Assembly (NCBI GenBank): GCA_016210325.1
Contig: JACQUK010000043.1
Location: 1 to 46,838, forward strand
Source of the DNA: Chloroflexota bacterium
Lineage (GTDB): Bacteria > Chloroflexota > Dehalococcoidia > Lucifugimonadales > HRBIN23
Length of the DNA stretch: 46,838 bases
Direction: 5' to 3'
The position numbers and the translations under genes are program-made. Position 1 is the first letter of the stretch, and each line of letters starts with the position of its first letter. Below the pieces are notes generated by a model. That model had not been told where the DNA came from. It ran no database searches and worked only from the letters and a program-made list of their open reading frames with translations. This document shows, piece after piece, positions 16,853-24,456 of the stretch.

Positions 16853-18961
16853 ATGCGCTACCGCCTGGGCGCCGACGTGGGCGGCACCTTCACCGACCTG
16901 GTGCTGCTGGACGACGATGGCACCGTGGCGGTCCACAAGCTCCGTTCCACGCCGGACGACTTCAGCCGCGCCATCCTGGATGGCCTCCACAGCCTGCTGG
17001 CACGGGAGGGTGTCCCGCCCCAGTCCGTGGCCGAGGTGATCCACGGGGCAACGGTGGCCTCCAACGCCCTGCTGGAGCACAAGGGCGCCCTGACCGGCCT
17101 CATCACCACCAAAGGCTTCCGCGACGTACTGGAGATCGGCCGTCTGCGCATGCCCCGCCTCTATGACATGACCTGGCGCAAGCCTCGCCCCCTGGTGGAA
17201 CGCTTCCTTCGCATGGAGGTGACGGAGCGGGTAGACGCCAGGGGCCAGGTGGTGACACCGCTGGACATGGCGGAGGCCGAAGCGGCGGTCCGCCATCTGC
17301 TGGAGCAGGGCGTGGAGTCGGTGGCAGTGTGCTTCCTGCACAGCTACGCCAACCCGTCCCACGAGGAGGCAGTGGGCGCCATCCTTCGCCGCCTGGCGCC
17401 TAACCTGTTCGTCAGCCTCTCGTGCCAGGTGCTGCCGGAGGTCAAAGAGTTCGAGCGGACCAGCACCACGGTCATCAACGCCTATCTCCAGCCTGTGGTG
17501 AAGCGCTACCTGGCCTCGCTGGAGGCGGGCCTGCGTGAGAAGGACGTGACGGCGCCGCTGCTGATGATGCAGTCCAACGGGGGGGTCATCACCGCCGCCT
17601 CCGCCGGGCAGAAGCCCATCCACATCATCGAGTCTGGCCCTGCGGCCGGCGTCATCGGGGCGATGCGCCTGGGGCACCGGGCCGGCATCAGCCGCCTCAT
17701 CTCCTTCGACATGGGCGGCACCACTGCCAAGGCCGCCACGGTGGAAGAGGGGCGCGTGGCCCGCTACGCCGAGTACGAGGTGGGCGGCGAGCTGAACACC
17801 GGCCAGACGCTGTCCAAGGGCGGCGGTTACCTGGTCCGGGTGCCCGCCATCGAGCTAGCGGAGGTAGGCTCCGGCGGCGGCAGCATCGCATGGGTTGACA
17901 AGGGCGGCGTGCTCCAAGTCGGGCCTCAGAGCGCCGGGGCTAGCCCCGGCCCGGCCTGCTACAACGCCGGAGGCACACAGCCCACAGTGACCGATGCCAA
18001 CGTAGTGCTGGGCTACCTGAACCCGCTGTTCCTGGTGGGCGGCGACCTGCCCCTGGACGCTGACGAGGCCCGACGCGCCGTCACCGACCACATTGCGGGG
18101 CCTCTGGGCCTCAGCACCACCGAGGCCGCCTGGGGCATCCACAGCATCGCCACGGCACGCATGGTGCGGGCGGTGCGGGCCGTCACTACCGAGAAGGGGC
18201 GCAACCCCGCCGACTTCACCCTGGTGGGTTTCGGAGGGTCAGGGCCGGTCCACGCGGCCGGCATCGCGGGGCACCTGGGAGTCCGCCGCGTGGTGGTGCC
18301 ACCCATGCCCGGCCTCTTCTCCTCGGTGGGGCTCCTCTTTGCCGACCTGGAGCACCATTATGTCCAGACCTTCTGGAGCGAGGCGGGCAAGCTGTCGGTG
18401 GAGGAGCTGGGCCATCGCCTGGCAAGGATGGAGGAAGAGGGACGTGGGGCATTGCTGCGAGAGGGATTCCCCCCGGAGCGAGTCGAAATCTCCCGCTTCG
18501 TGGACATGCGCTACGCCTGGCAGAACTTTGAGCTGAGCATACCCATCCCCAACGGCGAGCTTACCGCCCAGACCATGCAAGCGCTGACGGAGGCGTTCCA
18601 CGGAGAGCACGAGAAGACTTTTGGCTACCGCTCCCAGGAGGCTGTGCAGGTGGTGGCCCTGCGGCTGGTAGCCCGGGGCGTCCCGGAGCGACCCAGGGCA
18701 CCGGAGCGCTTGCTGATGCGGGCGCGGAGTGGATCGCGCCTGACCAGAGGCGCGCGGCGGGCCTACTTCGGCGCCGACCACGCCAGCGGCGCCGCGGGGG
18801 AGTGGCGCGACACGCCGGTCCTGCTACGTGCGGACCTTCAGGCCGGCCCGCAGCCCGGCCCGCTGGTCATCGAGGAATACGACGCCACAACGGTGGTGCC
18901 GCCAGGGGCCAGGGCATGGCTGGACGAGTGGGGCAACATCATCATAGAGATGGGGGGCTAG
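16853..18961 (+). CDS. hyuA: Hydantoinase A / N-methylhydantoinase (ATP-hydrolysing) subunit
   Basis: A 702-residue HyuA-family protein of the ASKHA ATPase fold. The start at 16853 is set by CAGGGAG five bases upstream. The N-terminal phosphate-binding loop is GADVGGTFTDLVLLD; the second domain contains VIHGATVASNALLEHKGA, GVESVAVCFLHSY and FERTSTTVINAYLQPVVKR; the Hydantoinase_A core has SFDMGGTTAKAA and GFGGSGPVHAAG. With HyuB it would open cyclic amides at the expense of ATP. Its partner hyuB is 5.8 kb away and divergent rather than directly downstream. A degraded copy of its 3' end lies at 19565-19771, beyond an SRPBCC gene on the other strand. Confidence 0.92.
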   Translation: MRYRLGADVGGTFTDLVLLDDDGTVAVHKLRSTPDDFSRAILDGLHSLLAREGVPPQSVAEVIHGATVASNALLEHKGALTGLITTKGFRDVLEIGRLRMPRLYDMTWRKPRPLVERFLRMEVTERVDARGQVVTPLDMAEAEAAVRHLLEQGVESVAVCFLHSYANPSHEEAVGAILRRLAPNLFVSLSCQVLPEVKEFERTSTTVINAYLQPVVKRYLASLEAGLREKDVTAPLLMMQSNGGVITAASAGQKPIHIIESGPAAGVIGAMRLGHRAGISRLISFDMGGTTAKAATVEEGRVARYAEYEVGGELNTGQTLSKGGGYLVRVPAIELAEVGSGGGSIAWVDKGGVLQVGPQSAGASPGPACYNAGGTQPTVTDANVVLGYLNPLFLVGGDLPLDADEARRAVTDHIAGPLGLSTTEAAWGIHSIATARMVRAVRAVTTEKGRNPADFTLVGFGGSGPVHAAGIAGHLGVRRVVVPPMPGLFSSVGLLFADLEHHYVQTFWSEAGKLSVEELGHRLARMEEEGRGALLREGFPPERVEISRFVDMRYAWQNFELSIPIPNGELTAQTMQALTEAFHGEHEKTFGYRSQEAVQVVALRLVARGVPERPRAPERLLMRARSGSRLTRGARRAYFGADHASGAAGEWRDTPVLLRADLQAGPQPGPLVIEEYDATTVVPPGARAWLDEWGNIIIEMGG

Positions 18962-18964
18962 GTT

Positions 18965-19058
18965 CTGTTGACATTGTCCGCTCACCCTGAGGCCCTCGAA
19001 GGGCGAGCGGACCCAACAGGGTTCCGCTCATGGTTCGACAAGCTCACCACGAGCGGGA
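18965..19058. repeat. Composite REP/MITE-like repeat
   Basis: Begins CTGTTGACATTGTCCGCTC and holds the modules CCCTGAGGCCCTCGAAGGGC and CCGCTCATGGTTCGACAAGC, as at 34444-34557. The right terminal repeat is lost. It starts three bases after the hyuA stop codon, so the element abuts the gene end as the 8006-8120 and 34444-34557 copies do for their neighbours. Confidence 0.75.
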
Positions 19059-19074
19059 GAAGAACTCCTCACCC

Positions 19075-19503
19075 CTATTGAGGGCGCTTCGCTTCTGACG
19101 CGCGGCAGATGGCCTCCATCTCGTCAATGAGGTCCCGCTGCACCGAGCCGCGCATCAAGCGCACCACTAGTTGTCCTATAAGCCCGCCGTACTCGCCAGT
19201 TATGCTGGCCTTGGTCGCCTCTCCATCCGGGTACAGCTCGTAGATATGGCGGACGCGGAAGCCAGGACCTTTCACAAGAAGGACAAGCCGCTCCCGTGGA
19301 CGCATCTCTACGACCGTCGAGGTGAACTGGTCTCGGTCCACCTTGAGCCTAATGCGGCTCCCAACTTGCAAGGGGCCTCCGCCCACGATCCGGGCTGCTT
19401 TGACCCTGGGCGACCAACGGGGGCGTGCCTCGAAGTCCACCACCGCTTGCCAGACCCGCTCGGCCGGCGCCGCGACCAGGGCCACTTCCTTTATCGTGCC
19501 CAT
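19075..19503 (-). CDS. SRPBCC-family (polyketide cyclase/START-like) protein
   Basis: A 142-residue protein. The start at 19503 (MGTIKEVALVAAPAERVWQA) follows GGAAGGTGGGCG. The N-terminal I-x-A-P-x-E-x-V-W-x-x-V-x-D segment, WSPRVKAARIVGG, RIRLKVDRDQFTSTVVEMRP and the C-terminal long helix (VRLMRGSVQRDLIDEMEAIC) are the SRPBCC hydrophobic-cavity fold. Such proteins bind or transform lipophilic ligands; the ligand is unknown. It lies on the opposite strand between hyuA and a hyuA relic, which suggests it was inserted there or that a duplicated hyuA was partly deleted around it. Confidence 0.78.
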   Translation of the reverse strand: MGTIKEVALVAAPAERVWQAVVDFEARPRWSPRVKAARIVGGGPLQVGSRIRLKVDRDQFTSTVVEMRPRERLVLLVKGPGFRVRHIYELYPDGEATKASITGEYGGLIGQLVVRLMRGSVQRDLIDEMEAICRASEAKRPQ

Positions 19504-19564
19504 CGCCCACCTTCCAATATGCTCTAGACCGTGAAGTACCGACGGCAGGACTCCTAAAGGCGGT

Positions 19565-19771
19565 CGCGGGCCTAGTTTGGGGCCGACCACGCCAGCGCTG
19601 GCGCGAGACAGCGCCGAGATACGCCGGCCCTGCTGCGCTCAGACCTCCAGGACAGCCCCTGCCCCGCCCCCCCCTCATCGTCAAGGAGCACGATGCCACC
19701 ACCCGGTGCCGCCAGGCGCGGGCGCCTGGCTGGACGAGTGGGGGAGAATCGTCATTGAGCTTGTAAGCTAG
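19565..19771 (+). pseudogene. Degraded relic of the 3' end of a second hyuA
   Basis: Nucleotides GGGCCTAGTTTGGGGCCGAC and following track the last 65 codons of hyuA (about 18760-18961) with several frameshifting indels. The very end, encoding PPGAGAWLDEWGRIVIEL, again reads in the hyuA frame and matches PPGARAWLDEWGNIIIEM. Because the frame is broken it is a dead fragment, and it is more decayed than the hyuB relic at 7119-7325. Confidence 0.82.
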
Positions 19772-19851
19772 CTCTTCAATAACCCTCTGGTGCACGCCTC
19801 GCCGGCAGCAACATAGACACGGATAGACTCGCCTGCCAGGATGTACCCGGT

Positions 19852-19923
19852 TGCCGGGTAGCTCAACGGTAGAGCAGCCGCCTGTCACGTGGATGGTTGT
19901 GGGTTCGAGTCCCACCCCGGCAG
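19852..19923 (+). tRNA. tRNA-Asp (anticodon GTC), atypical body
   Basis: A 72-nt cloverleaf: acceptor TGCCGGG/CCCGGCA, D arm GCTC AACGGTA GAGC, anticodon loop CTGTCAC giving GTC, T arm GTGGG TTCGAGT CCCAC, discriminator G. No CCA is encoded (CCG follows). Oddities: the first pair is U1-A72, as in bacterial tRNA-Asn rather than the usual G1-C72 of tRNA-Asp; the top anticodon-stem pair is G-A and one pair is G-U. The body as a whole resembles a tRNA-Asn. It may be a functional Asp tRNA or one derived from an Asn tRNA by anticodon change. Confidence 0.8.
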
Positions 19924-20134
19924 CCGCTCCGTCGCAGGAGTAGGTCCGCCTGCTGCTCTGGCAGTCTGGGCGCGTTCCGAGAATGTCAGTAACCTCTGAC
20001 AAGCTCATGGCAAGGTCTTTCTCAAACGATTCTAGTCAAATCCCCTTGACAAATCATCATCATCATCATTAGCGTAATAGTGTGACAGGTGGCTGCTCGT
20101 GGCTCGTTGAGTTACGGGTAACCGTCCGAGGGGC

Positions 20135-20162
20135 GAGCTTCGAAAGAAGCTCGTTTCTTTTT
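20135..20162 (+). terminator. Intrinsic terminator, possibly of a small RNA
   Basis: Stem GAGCTTC (20135-20141), tetraloop GAAA, stem GAAGCTC (20146-20152), then GTTTCTTTTT. It works on the plus strand only, since no T-run follows on the other side. No plus-strand protein gene precedes it; the nearest plus-strand genes are the tRNA 210 bp upstream and hyuA. A TTGACA at 20047 followed by an ATC triplet run suggests a short transcript of roughly 80 nt could end here. Confidence 0.7.
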
Positions 20163-20179
20163 GTCAATCGCTTCACCTA

Positions 20180-20731
20180 CTAGCCAAGCGGCAGCTCCGG
20201 CTTCACCCCCGGGTCCACCTCTACGCCCAGGGCCGCCATGCCCATGCCCAAGCATGTGTAATAGCCCACCAGCAGCACCATGTCAATGGCCTTGCGCAGA
20301 CCGTAGGCCTTCACCGCCGCCTGGTAGGTCTCGTCGCGGAGGCCGTGCTCGCGCAGCAGCTCGTGGGCCATGTGCACCGGCAGCGCCTCCTGGGGCGACA
20401 GGCCGGCTGGCGCCTTGCCATCGCGGATGGCGTTGATGGCCTCCTCCCGCACGCCCGCCTTGCGCGCCAGGCGCACGTGGGCAGTGAACTCGAACTGGGA
20501 CTGGTTCTCTCGCGACGTGGCCAGGATGGCTAGCTCTTGCGCCACAGGGTCCAGGTTGGCGTCGAAGCGAACGTACGTCCCCAGCTCCGCCACAAGGAGG
20601 GCGGCTTTCGGGCTGTGCAGCAGAAGCTGGTAGGGACGCACCACGCGGCCCCGAGTCCGAGCGATGGCGTCCCAGCTAGAGCGCTGGTCTTCGGGAAGGT
20701 CCTCTCGGCTGAGGTACGGCACACGGGCCAT
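20180..20731 (-). CDS. Carboxymuconolactone decarboxylase (CMD)-family protein, copy 1
   Basis: A 183-residue AhpD-like CMD-fold protein. The start at 20731 follows AAGGAGG. Family features: RENQSQFEFTAHVRLAR with E81 and H85, AGVREEAINAIRDGKAP, and a C-terminal helix pair containing LVGYYTCLGMGMAALGVEV. The AhpD peroxidase CxxC is absent, so this is not a classical alkylhydroperoxidase; the E81/H85 pair may be the active site of a lactone decarboxylase-like or dehydratase-like activity. It is the last of four paralogs behind an Ldh2-type dehydrogenase. Confidence 0.85.
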   Translation of the reverse strand: MARVPYLSREDLPEDQRSSWDAIARTRGRVVRPYQLLLHSPKAALLVAELGTYVRFDANLDPVAQELAILATSRENQSQFEFTAHVRLARKAGVREEAINAIRDGKAPAGLSPQEALPVHMAHELLREHGLRDETYQAAVKAYGLRKAIDMVLLVGYYTCLGMGMAALGVEVDPGVKPELPLG

Positions 20732-20800
20732 AGCGCCTCCTTGTGGCATTCACCAAGGATACCAGGGACCCTTGACCTGGGGGATGCGCCAGTTAGCAAC

Positions 20801-21349
20801 CTAGACGGGCATCTCCGGCTTCACGCCCGGCTCCAGCTCCACCGCGAGGGCATTGATGCCCATGCCCAGGGCGGTGAAATAGCCGACGAGAAGCACCAGG
20901 TCAACGGTCTTGCGGAGGCCATAGGCTTTCACCGCCGCCTGGTAGGTCTCGTCATGCAGGCCGTGCTCGCGCAGCAACTCGTGGGCCACCCGCACCGGCA
21001 GCGCCTCCTCTGGCGCCAGGCCTGCGGGGGCCTTCCCGTCCCGGATGGCAGCAATGGCCTCCTCCCGGACGCCTTCTTGCCGCCCCCGGCGAACGTAGGC
21101 GGTGAACTGGAACTGGTTCCTGTTCTCACGGGCCGTGGCCAGGATAGCCAGGTCGCTGACGACAGGGTCTAGGCCCGCTTCCCTGGTCAGATAGTGGCCC
21201 ACCGCAGCCAAACGTGCAGCGCCCTGCGGGCTATGCAGCAACGCCAGGAACGGGGGCGCCACACGCCCTCTGGAAGCCTCGATGGCACCGTAGACCTTTC
21301 GCTGCTCTTCCGAAAGCTGCTCCTTGCCAGGGTATGGTACCCGGGCCAT
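20801..21349 (-). CDS. Carboxymuconolactone decarboxylase (CMD)-family protein, copy 2
   Basis: A 182-residue paralog of its neighbours (start MARVPYPGKEQLSEEQRKVY at 21349; the codon before is also ATG and AAGGAGGAG precedes both). The core reads RENRNQFQFTAYVRRGR: Gln and Tyr occupy positions 81 and 85 where copies 1 and 3 have Glu and His. If those residues are catalytic, this copy has a different activity or is structural. It is separated from copy 1 by 69 bp and from copy 3 by 39 bp, so it is probably part of one transcript. Confidence 0.85.
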   Translation of the reverse strand: MARVPYPGKEQLSEEQRKVYGAIEASRGRVAPPFLALLHSPQGAARLAAVGHYLTREAGLDPVVSDLAILATARENRNQFQFTAYVRRGRQEGVREEAIAAIRDGKAPAGLAPEEALPVRVAHELLREHGLHDETYQAAVKAYGLRKTVDLVLLVGYFTALGMGINALAVELEPGVKPEMPV

Positions 21350-21388
21350 CATCTCCTCCTTGTATTCCGCCTGTGCGGTCAAGCCGGA

Positions 21389-21937
21389 CTACGCTGGTAG
21401 CTCCGGCTGAGTTCCCGGCTGCAACTCGATCCCCAGGGCAGCTATGCCCATACCCAGGGCCGTGTAGAAGCCGACAAGGAGCACGGTGTCAATGGCCTTG
21501 CGCAGGCCGTAGGCCTGCACTGCCGCCTGGTAGGTCTCGTCGCGAAGGCCGTGCTCCCGCACCAGCTCTTGGGCCATGCGTACTGGCAATGCCTCCTCCG
21601 GCGTCAGGCCGGCTGGCGCCCTCCCATCGCGGATGGCGTTGATGGCCTCCTCCCGGACGCCCGCGTCGCGAGCATGGCGGACGTGGGCGGTGAACTCGTA
21701 CTGGGACCGGTTCTCTCGAGACGTGGCAAGGATAGCCAGCTCTCTGGTCACCGGGTCCAGGCCGGCGTCGAAGCGGACGTACTGCCCCAGTTGCACAATG
21801 GGGACCGTCGCCTTTGGGCTGTGCAGCAGAAGCTGGAAAGGCCGGACCACACGGCCCCGGCGGCCGGCAATGGCGTCCCAATGGCCACGCTCGTCCACGG
21901 GCAGGTCTTCGCGGTTCAGGTAGGGTACACGGGCCAT
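21389..21937 (-). CDS. Carboxymuconolactone decarboxylase (CMD)-family protein, copy 3
   Basis: A 182-residue paralog starting MARVPYLNREDLPVDERGHW after GAAGGAGGCGATA. It shares with copy 1 the Glu-type core (RENRSQYEFTAHVRHAR, E81 and H85) and nearly the same AGVREEAINAIRDGRAP helix, so copies 1 and 3 are the closest pair. It is followed by copy 2 at 39 bp. Between it and copy 4 is a 232-bp gap containing a 24-bp palindrome, which may mark an internal processing or promoter region. Confidence 0.85.
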   Translation of the reverse strand: MARVPYLNREDLPVDERGHWDAIAGRRGRVVRPFQLLLHSPKATVPIVQLGQYVRFDAGLDPVTRELAILATSRENRSQYEFTAHVRHARDAGVREEAINAIRDGRAPAGLTPEEALPVRMAQELVREHGLRDETYQAAVQAYGLRKAIDTVLLVGFYTALGMGIAALGIELQPGTQPELPA

Positions 21938-22088
21938 TATCGCCTCCTTCGATGTGTGCGGAAAAGCCTGGCGCAACGCCGGCTCCGAGTAGCTTGGCAA
22001 CGCTGCTCGCCTCGATTGCGCTCCAGGGCCAGCGGATGAGGCCGACACACGTCGCAACGCCCTAGAAACTGTTTCGACCATCCCCCTT

Positions 22089-22112
22089 CCCCCTTCCTGG
22101 CCAGGAAGGGGG
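22089..22112. repeat. 24-bp perfect palindrome
   Basis: CCCCCTTCCTGG followed by its exact reverse complement, between CMD copies 3 and 4. A similar 24-bp palindrome (half-site CCCCCTCTCCTG) is at 46648-46671. A second small palindrome, TCCCGACAAGTCGGGA, follows at about 22127-22142. No T-run makes it a good terminator. These look like a third intergenic repeat family. Confidence 0.7.
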
Positions 22113-22169
22113 AATTAGTTTCTGTCTGTCCCGACAAGTCGGGAGTGAACTCCCCTTTTCAGTAACCTC

Positions 22170-22718
22170 CTAGACGGGGAGCTCCGGCTTGACCCCCGCT
22201 TCCAACTCTACCTCCAGGGCGTTGATGCCCAGCGCCAGGGCCGAGTAGTAGCCCACCAGCAACACCAGGTTGATGGCGTTGCGCAGGCCGTAGGCCTTCA
22301 CGGCCTCCTGGTAGGTCCTGTCGCTGAGGCGCCGAGTGCGCAGAAGCTCTTGGGCCACACGCACGGGCAGCGCCTCCTTCGGCGTCAACGCTGTCAGTGC
22401 CTTGCGGTCGCGGATGGCGGCCACCACCTCCGGGCGGATTCCCGCCTCGCGTGCCTGCCGAGTATAGGAGGTGAACTGGAACTGGCAGTCGTTCTCCCGC
22501 GCCGTGGACAGGATGGCTAGCACCCGCGTGGGGCGGTCTAGCCCGCCTTCTGGCTGAGCGGCGCCTCCAAACTCCGCCAGACGCGCCGCCGCCTCCGGGC
22601 TGTTCAGCAGTGCCTGGAAGGGGCGGAACATCCGCCCTCGGGACGCCACGATGGCATCCCACCACTGGCGCTCTTCCGCCGGCATGTCCTCCCGGTCCAG
22701 ATAGGGTACCCGGGCCAT
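22170..22718 (-). CDS. Carboxymuconolactone decarboxylase (CMD)-family protein, copy 4
   Basis: A 182-residue paralog starting MARVPYLDREDMPAEERQWW after GAGGAGGAG. It carries the Gln/Tyr-type core (RENDCQFQFTSYTRQAR, Q81 and Y85) like copy 2 and is the most diverged (AGIRPEVVAAIRDRKAL). It begins 10 bp after the Ldh2-family dehydrogenase stop and is almost certainly co-transcribed with it, tying the CMD set to oxidation of a 2-hydroxy acid or related substrate. Confidence 0.85.
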   Translation of the reverse strand: MARVPYLDREDMPAEERQWWDAIVASRGRMFRPFQALLNSPEAAARLAEFGGAAQPEGGLDRPTRVLAILSTARENDCQFQFTSYTRQAREAGIRPEVVAAIRDRKALTALTPKEALPVRVAQELLRTRRLSDRTYQEAVKAYGLRNAINLVLLVGYYSALALGINALEVELEAGVKPELPV

Positions 22719-22728
22719 ATTCTCCTCC

Positions 22729-23808
22729 TCACGCTGTTTCTGGGACCTCAAACGGGAACTCGACCTCCAGCTCCTGGGCCACCTTTCGCAGGTTGCGCAG
22801 GATGTTGGGGTGCAAGGGAATGCCCAGACGGCGACGCTCCTCCATGTTGTTCCACTCCAGCTCCCCCGGCACATAGACCTCCGGAACACCTGGGGCCTTG
22901 GGCAAGGCCTTGACCGACAGGATGAGGCGGTCCACCTCTTCCTTGAACTTGTCCACACTGGTGAAGGTGGCGATGTCCAGGGCCGCTACGATGCTGTTGC
23001 TGCCCGCCCTGCGGTCGAACCTGTCCCGCGGTCCAGAGACCGCAGGGCTGATGAGGGGATTCATGGACAGGAAGCTGGAGAGCACCTCGGTCATCATAGA
23101 CAGACCAGAGCCTTTGTACCCCCCGGCTGGGAGCAGCATGCCACGGAGAGCCGCCGCTGCGTCGGTAGTTGGGTCCCCATCCCTGTCCAGGGCCCACCCC
23201 TGCGGGATGGGCGCACCCTTCTGGGCAGCGTGGCGGATTTTGCCCTGGGCCACCACGCTCAGGGCCATGTCCAGCACCAGGGGGCGCTGGGACTTGGCCG
23301 GTGCGGCGATGGCCACGGGATTGTTGCCCACGGCGCGGGCCAGTGCCCCAAAGGGGGCAATGACCGGGCCGGTGCTGGTGGCCGTGATGCCCACCATGTC
23401 CTGGCGTACGGCCATCATGGGGTAGTAGTAGAGGGCGCCGGTGTGGGCGCTGCCGCGCACGTGCACCCAACCAATACCCATGTGCTGCGCCTTCGCCAGG
23501 GCCAGGCGCATGGCCTGGGTGCAGACCACCTGTCCGAAGGCGTGGTCCGCCTCCAGCACGGCCAAGGCCGGGGTTTCCACCACCGTCTCGATGCGCGGAG
23601 TCGGGTTGCTTCCACCCTTCTTGATGTCCTCCACGTACTGCGGGATGCGCAGCACCCCGTGGGAGTCCACCCCCCGCAAGTTGGCCTCCACCAGCGCGTC
23701 GGCCACGATCTCCGCATCAGGCGGCGGCAGGTTGCACCGCACGAAGACCTGAGCCGTAAACTGCTTCAGCGGCTCCCACGGCACGCGAACATCCTGCTCC
23801 GTAGCCAT
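22729..23808 (-). CDS. Malate/L-lactate (Ldh2) family NAD(P)-dependent oxidoreductase
   Basis: A 359-residue protein of the Ldh2/MDG2 family, unrelated to Rossmann-type malate dehydrogenases. Signature segments: ANLRGVDSHGVLRIPQYVED, GWVHVRGSAHTGALYYYPMM (NAD-binding neighbourhood and catalytic His), VGNNPVAIAAPA, and LLPAGGYKGSGLSMMTEVLS. Members oxidise malate, lactate, ureidoglycolate, delta-1-piperideine-2-carboxylate or 2,3-diketogulonate, so the substrate cannot be fixed. It is the first gene of the minus-strand operon with four CMD genes; the divergent gene is the Fe-S carrier at 23998. Confidence 0.88.
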   Translation of the reverse strand: MATEQDVRVPWEPLKQFTAQVFVRCNLPPPDAEIVADALVEANLRGVDSHGVLRIPQYVEDIKKGGSNPTPRIETVVETPALAVLEADHAFGQVVCTQAMRLALAKAQHMGIGWVHVRGSAHTGALYYYPMMAVRQDMVGITATSTGPVIAPFGALARAVGNNPVAIAAPAKSQRPLVLDMALSVVAQGKIRHAAQKGAPIPQGWALDRDGDPTTDAAAALRGMLLPAGGYKGSGLSMMTEVLSSFLSMNPLISPAVSGPRDRFDRRAGSNSIVAALDIATFTSVDKFKEEVDRLILSVKALPKAPGVPEVYVPGELEWNNMEERRRLGIPLHPNILRNLRKVAQELEVEFPFEVPETA

Positions 23809-23920
23809 AGCGCCCCCTTACGTTGCGGGTCCGACCAAGCGGGCAGACGGGCACCATAATACACGCTGTCCCCAAATGGCGCTACAGTCCTGCAAGTCAC
23901 CTGAGCGCCCAGGGCTGCTT

Positions 23921-23949
23921 TTGACACCGAGGGTGGCACCCGTTAGAAT
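23921..23949 (+). promoter_or_regulatory. Sigma-70-type promoter for the Fe-S carrier gene
   Basis: TTGACA (23921-23926), a 17-base spacer and TAGAAT (23944-23949), close to consensus at ideal spacing. The start codon is at 23998, giving a leader of about 40 bases. The spacer contains a small palindrome, GGGTGGCACCC, that could be an operator. Confidence 0.75.
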
Positions 23950-23997
23950 GAGTTTGTTGACTCGTACGCTCTTCTTGTGTCTTGAGGGAGGTGGCCT

Positions 23998-24351
23998 GTG
24001 ACAACGAAACCTGCTGAGCCCCTCACCGTGACCATCACGGAGAAGGCCGCCGACAAGGCGAAGCATTTCGCTCAGAAAGAGGGGAAAGCAGAGGCCTTCG
24101 TGCTGCGCGTTGCCGTGAAGGGCGGCGGCTGCTCCGGGCTGCAATACGTGTTGGAGGTCGTTGACGGGCCCGGTCCCAATGATAAGGTCATCGAGCAGCA
24201 CGGCGTCAAGCTGTGCGTGGACAAGCGCTCCTTCGTCTTCCTGGCGGGCACGGTCCTGGACTTCTCTGATGGCCTCAACGGGAAGGGGTTCGTTTTCCAG
24301 AACCCCAACGCCAAGAGCGTCTGCGGGTGTGGCAACTCGTTCTCGGTCTAG
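23998..24351 (+). CDS. erpA: A-type iron-sulfur carrier (IscA/ErpA/HesB family)
   Basis: A 117-residue protein with the three conserved cysteines of A-type carriers: C45 in KGGGCSGLQY and C109/C111 in SVCGCGNSF, at the right spacing. It receives Fe-S clusters from the assembly scaffold and passes them to apo-enzymes in the cytoplasm. The start is GTG at 23998, with GGAGG just upstream. It has its own promoter and terminator, so it is a single-gene unit. The next gene encodes a YgfZ-like protein, also linked to Fe-S enzyme maintenance, a sensible neighbour. ErpA versus IscA cannot be separated by sequence reading alone. Confidence 0.88.
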   Translation: MTTKPAEPLTVTITEKAADKAKHFAQKEGKAEAFVLRVAVKGGGCSGLQYVLEVVDGPGPNDKVIEQHGVKLCVDKRSFVFLAGTVLDFSDGLNGKGFVFQNPNAKSVCGCGNSFSV

Positions 24352-24370
24352 CAGCAACGGCCCTGACCTG

Positions 24371-24406
24371 AAAGGCCGCCTTCCAGTGGCGGCCTTTGTT
24401 TTTCTT
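24371..24406 (+). terminator. Intrinsic terminator after the Fe-S carrier gene
   Basis: Perfect 10-bp stem AAAGGCCGCC (24371-24380) and GGCGGCCTTT (24388-24397) with loop TTCCAGT, followed by GTTTTTCTT. It ends 20 bp after the stop codon's neighbourhood and before the YgfZ-like gene, separating the two transcripts. Confidence 0.9.
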
Positions 24407-24456
24407 GCACCGACCCACCTGGGCAACGTCCAGCTTCGACGCAACAGGAGGGTAGC

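Noticed and set aside
20056-20070. ATC triplet run as a regulatory microsatellite
   Set aside because: Only five units, no coding frame or clear promoter geometry that depends on it.
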